A model generated the notes under the pieces. It did no database searches, was not told the origin of the DNA, and worked only from the letters and a program-made list of their open reading frames with translations. A DNA stretch of 8,042 bases from Ramlibacter sp. (GTDB lineage Bacteria > Pseudomonadota > Gammaproteobacteria > Burkholderiales > Burkholderiaceae_C), in assembly GCA_023701085.1 (NCBI GenBank), contig JAMPXR010000104.1:1-8042 (forward strand), in the 5' to 3' direction. Positions 6,502-8,042 of the stretch are shown here, piece by piece (position 1 is the first letter of the stretch; every line of letters begins with the position of its first letter). A program made the position numbers and the translations under genes.

Positions 6502-7539
6502 GTGCGCATAGGCACCTTCAAGGAAAGCTATGTCGCCGACGCCGCGCTGTTCGATTCGCGCACGCAGAAGGTATGGCTGGGCATTGGCGCGGCGCTGCTG
6601 CTGCTCTTCCCGTTCATCGCGTCGGATTACTGGCTGTACCTGGCCTGCCTGGTGAGCATCAACGTGGCCAGCGCCACCGGCCTGAACATCCTGACCGGCT
6701 ACACCGGCCTGGTGTCGCTGGGGCAGGCGGCATTCATGGGCCTGGGCGCCTACACGGTGGCCATCCTGCAACTGCGCTGGGGCACGCCCTTCCTGCTCAA
6801 CATATTGGCCGGGGGTGCCGTGGCGATGCTGGGTGGCCTGGTGGTGGGCATTCCCTCGCTGCGGGTCAAGGGCCTGTACCTCGCCATCGCCACCATCGCC
6901 GCGTCGTTCATCGCCCATTTCGTGTTCGCCAACAGCGCGTTCACCGGACGCACCGGCGGCCTCACCGTGCCGCCAGCGACCTTGTTCGGCACGCTGCTGG
7001 ACACCTCGTTCCGCCTGTACTGGGTGATCGTGCCGATCACGATCCTCATGCTGCTGGGCACCGCCAACCTGTTCCGCACCCGCGTCGGCCGTGCCTTCAT
7101 CGCCATCCGCGACCGCGACATCTCGGCCGAGGTGCTGGGCATCCCTTTGCTGCGCTACAAGCTGCTGTCCTTCGGGCTCTCGTCGTTCTATGCCGGGGTG
7201 GCCGGGGGCATGTGGGCCTATTTTTTCCGCGTGGTCACGCCCGAGAGCTTTCCGCTGCTCATGTCCATCTTCTTCCTGGCGGCGATCATCGTCGGGGGCA
7301 TGGGCAGCGTGCTGGGCGGAATCCTGGGCGCGGTGTTCATGACGATGGTGCCCGAGCTGCTGAAGCTGATCGTGGGCCTGCTGCCCGGCGGGATCGAGCT
7401 CACCGTGTTTCTCTCGCCGGTGCGCACCGTGCTGTTCGGCGCCCTGATCATCGGCTTTCTGGTGTTCGAGCCGCATGGGCTCGCGGAAATCTGGCGGCGC
7501 ACGCGCCGGTTTTTCCATTTGTGGCCGTTCCGCAGCTGA
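6502..7539 (+). CDS. livM: Liv-type ABC transporter permease (LivM family)
   Basis: A 345-residue inner-membrane permease, the partner of LivH. A polar cytoplasmic N-terminus (1-24) precedes the membrane segments. LivM-type blocks are GYTGLVSLGQAAFMGLGAY (66-84), TGGLTVP (151-157), the ATPase-docking loop GRAFIAIRDRDISAEVLGI (196-214) and GGMGSVLGGILGA (265-277). EPHGLAEIW (323-331) begins a short basic cytoplasmic tail. The start is GTG, one base after the livH stop, supported by GAGAGG at 6489-6494 with 7 bases of spacing; a later ATG would remove conserved membrane segments. It is somewhat shorter than the E. coli LivM, which has extra N-terminal segments, but normal for betaproteobacterial forms. 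Confidence 0.93.
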   Translation: MRIGTFKESYVADAALFDSRTQKVWLGIGAALLLLFPFIASDYWLYLACLVSINVASATGLNILTGYTGLVSLGQAAFMGLGAYTVAILQLRWGTPFLLNILAGGAVAMLGGLVVGIPSLRVKGLYLAIATIAASFIAHFVFANSAFTGRTGGLTVPPATLFGTLLDTSFRLYWVIVPITILMLLGTANLFRTRVGRAFIAIRDRDISAEVLGIPLLRYKLLSFGLSSFYAGVAGGMWAYFFRVVTPESFPLLMSIFFLAAIIVGGMGSVLGGILGAVFMTMVPELLKLIVGLLPGGIELTVFLSPVRTVLFGALIIGFLVFEPHGLAEIWRRTRRFFHLWPFRS

Positions 7540-7579
7540 CAAGGCGCAGCGCAGCGACCGTTCGCACACGTTCAACCCT

Positions 7580-7584
7580 AGGAG
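7580..7584 (+). promoter_or_regulatory. Ribosome binding site of the binding-protein gene
   Basis: AGGAG lies 6 bases before the ATG at 7591, the strongest ribosome site in this operon. This is expected, as binding proteins are made in excess over membrane subunits. The 51-base gap after livM (7540-7590) shows no clear terminator or hairpin. Confidence 0.75.
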
Positions 7585-7590
7585 ACGAGC

Positions 7591-8042
7591 ATGAAGACAT
7601 CCCGCATTTCCCAACGCCGCCGCAGCCTGCTGCTGGCCGCCGGCGCCTCGCTGGCGGCGCCCCTGGTCCGCGCGCAGGCCGCCGAGGACATCGTGCTCGG
7701 CGGCTCCATTCCGCTCACCGGCGTGTTCGCGTTCGCCGGCGTGGGCATCAACGCCGGCATCGGAGACTACGTGAAGATCGTCAACGACGGCGGCGGCATC
7801 AAGGGCCGCAAGGTCCGCTACGTGCCGGAAGACACCGGCTACAAAGTGGACGTTTCGGTGGCGGCGTTCAAGAAGATCACCAGCCAGAACAAGGTCAACC
7901 TCTATTACGGCGACTCGACCGCGTTTTCCAAGACGATCAATCCCGAGCTCGACCGCTTGGGCAGCCTGCTGATGACCGGCGCTTCGTTCGCGACCGAGTT
8001 GAACAACGCCAAGAAATATCCGAGCCAGTTCCTGGTGGGCCC
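7591..8042 (+). CDS. Periplasmic substrate-binding protein of the Liv-type transporter, N-terminal part
   Basis: The first 150 residues of a protein cut by the window end. It starts with an export signal: a basic region with three consecutive arginines (9-11) followed by SLLLAAGASLAAPLV and a probable signal peptidase site AQA (28-30). RRSLLL resembles a Tat signal, though the Sec route is also possible. The mature part starts IVLGGSIPLTGVFAFAG (34-50), the typical opening of type I periplasmic binding folds (Peripla_BP_6, LivK-like). It continues with VNDGGGIKGRKV (64-75) and DTGYKVDVSVAAFKKI (81-96). The segment YYGDSTAFSKTINPEL (105-120) follows, where classical LivK proteins have a different substrate loop. 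It should deliver substrate to LivH and LivM. I give no gene symbol because the substrate, which this protein decides, is unknown. Confidence 0.9.
   Translation, partial: MKTSRISQRRRSLLLAAGASLAAPLVRAQAAEDIVLGGSIPLTGVFAFAGVGINAGIGDYVKIVNDGGGIKGRKVRYVPEDTGYKVDVSVAAFKKITSQNKVNLYYGDSTAFSKTINPELDRLGSLLMTGASFATELNNAKKYPSQFLVG

Noticed and set aside
5550..6521. Minus-strand open frame of 323 codons antisense to livH
   Set aside because: His/Gln/Asp/Arg-rich, a composition typical of the reverse of membrane-protein codons. No start signal or motif supports it.
7540..7590. Possible terminator or separate promoter between livM and the binding-protein gene
   Set aside because: Only a 4-base inverted repeat and two CGTTC copies are visible, with no T-run and no plausible promoter pair. 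Only the ribosome site is supported.
6427..7614. Minus-strand open frame of 395 codons antisense to livM
   Set aside because: Same His/Gln/Arg-rich antisense pattern opposite a clear permease gene.
1..8042. Mobile elements, CRISPR arrays, tRNA or other RNA genes, attachment sites
   Set aside because: No transposase-like protein, terminal inverted repeats, regularly spaced repeats or tRNA-like folds were seen. Gene spacing is tight and composition is even except for the short AT-rich intergenic island.

Overview
The window is high-GC DNA with very compact genes. It most resembles a betaproteobacterium of the Burkholderiales (Alcaligenaceae such as Bordetella or Achromobacter are a good guess). 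That guess rests on base composition, the five-step Hut route and the style of the Liv-type transporter genes. It is an inference, because no database search was possible.

Layout: (1) Bases 1-2401, plus strand: the 3' end of a histidine-utilisation operon, with the C-terminal end of hutI, then hutG, then hutF. The genes overlap one another. HutI makes N-formimino-glutamate, HutF deaminates it to N-formyl-glutamate, and HutG hydrolyses that to glutamate plus formate. (2) Bases 2433-4622, minus strand: a TetR-family regulator followed 12 bp later by nnr, a fused NAD(P)H-hydrate epimerase/dehydratase that repairs damaged nicotinamide cofactors. nnr converges on hutF, and the 31-bp gap between them holds a GC-rich hairpin. 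(3) Bases 4623-4767: a divergent control region with an AT-rich island, an imperfect palindrome and a possible tetR promoter. (4) Bases 4768-8042, plus strand: a Liv-type (HAAT family) ABC importer in the order ATPase (livG), permease (livH), permease (livM) and the first 150 residues of a periplasmic binding protein that runs off the window. No livF-type second ATPase is seen; it would be expected further downstream.

The likely logic is that the TetR protein controls its own transcript (with nnr as passenger or partner) and the divergent transporter. The substrate cannot be read from the sequence. Several small departures from classical branched-chain amino acid transporters (NIAIGE loop in LivH, LPYGLQ signature in LivG, YYGDST region in the binding protein) suggest a subfamily that may import something else, possibly an organic or aromatic acid.

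There are no RNA genes, mobile elements, CRISPR arrays or long repeats, and no stretch above 300 bases lacks a gene. I found no evidence for a wholly new system. The most interesting points are the regulator/repair-enzyme pairing, the divergent operator candidate and the unassigned transporter substrate.
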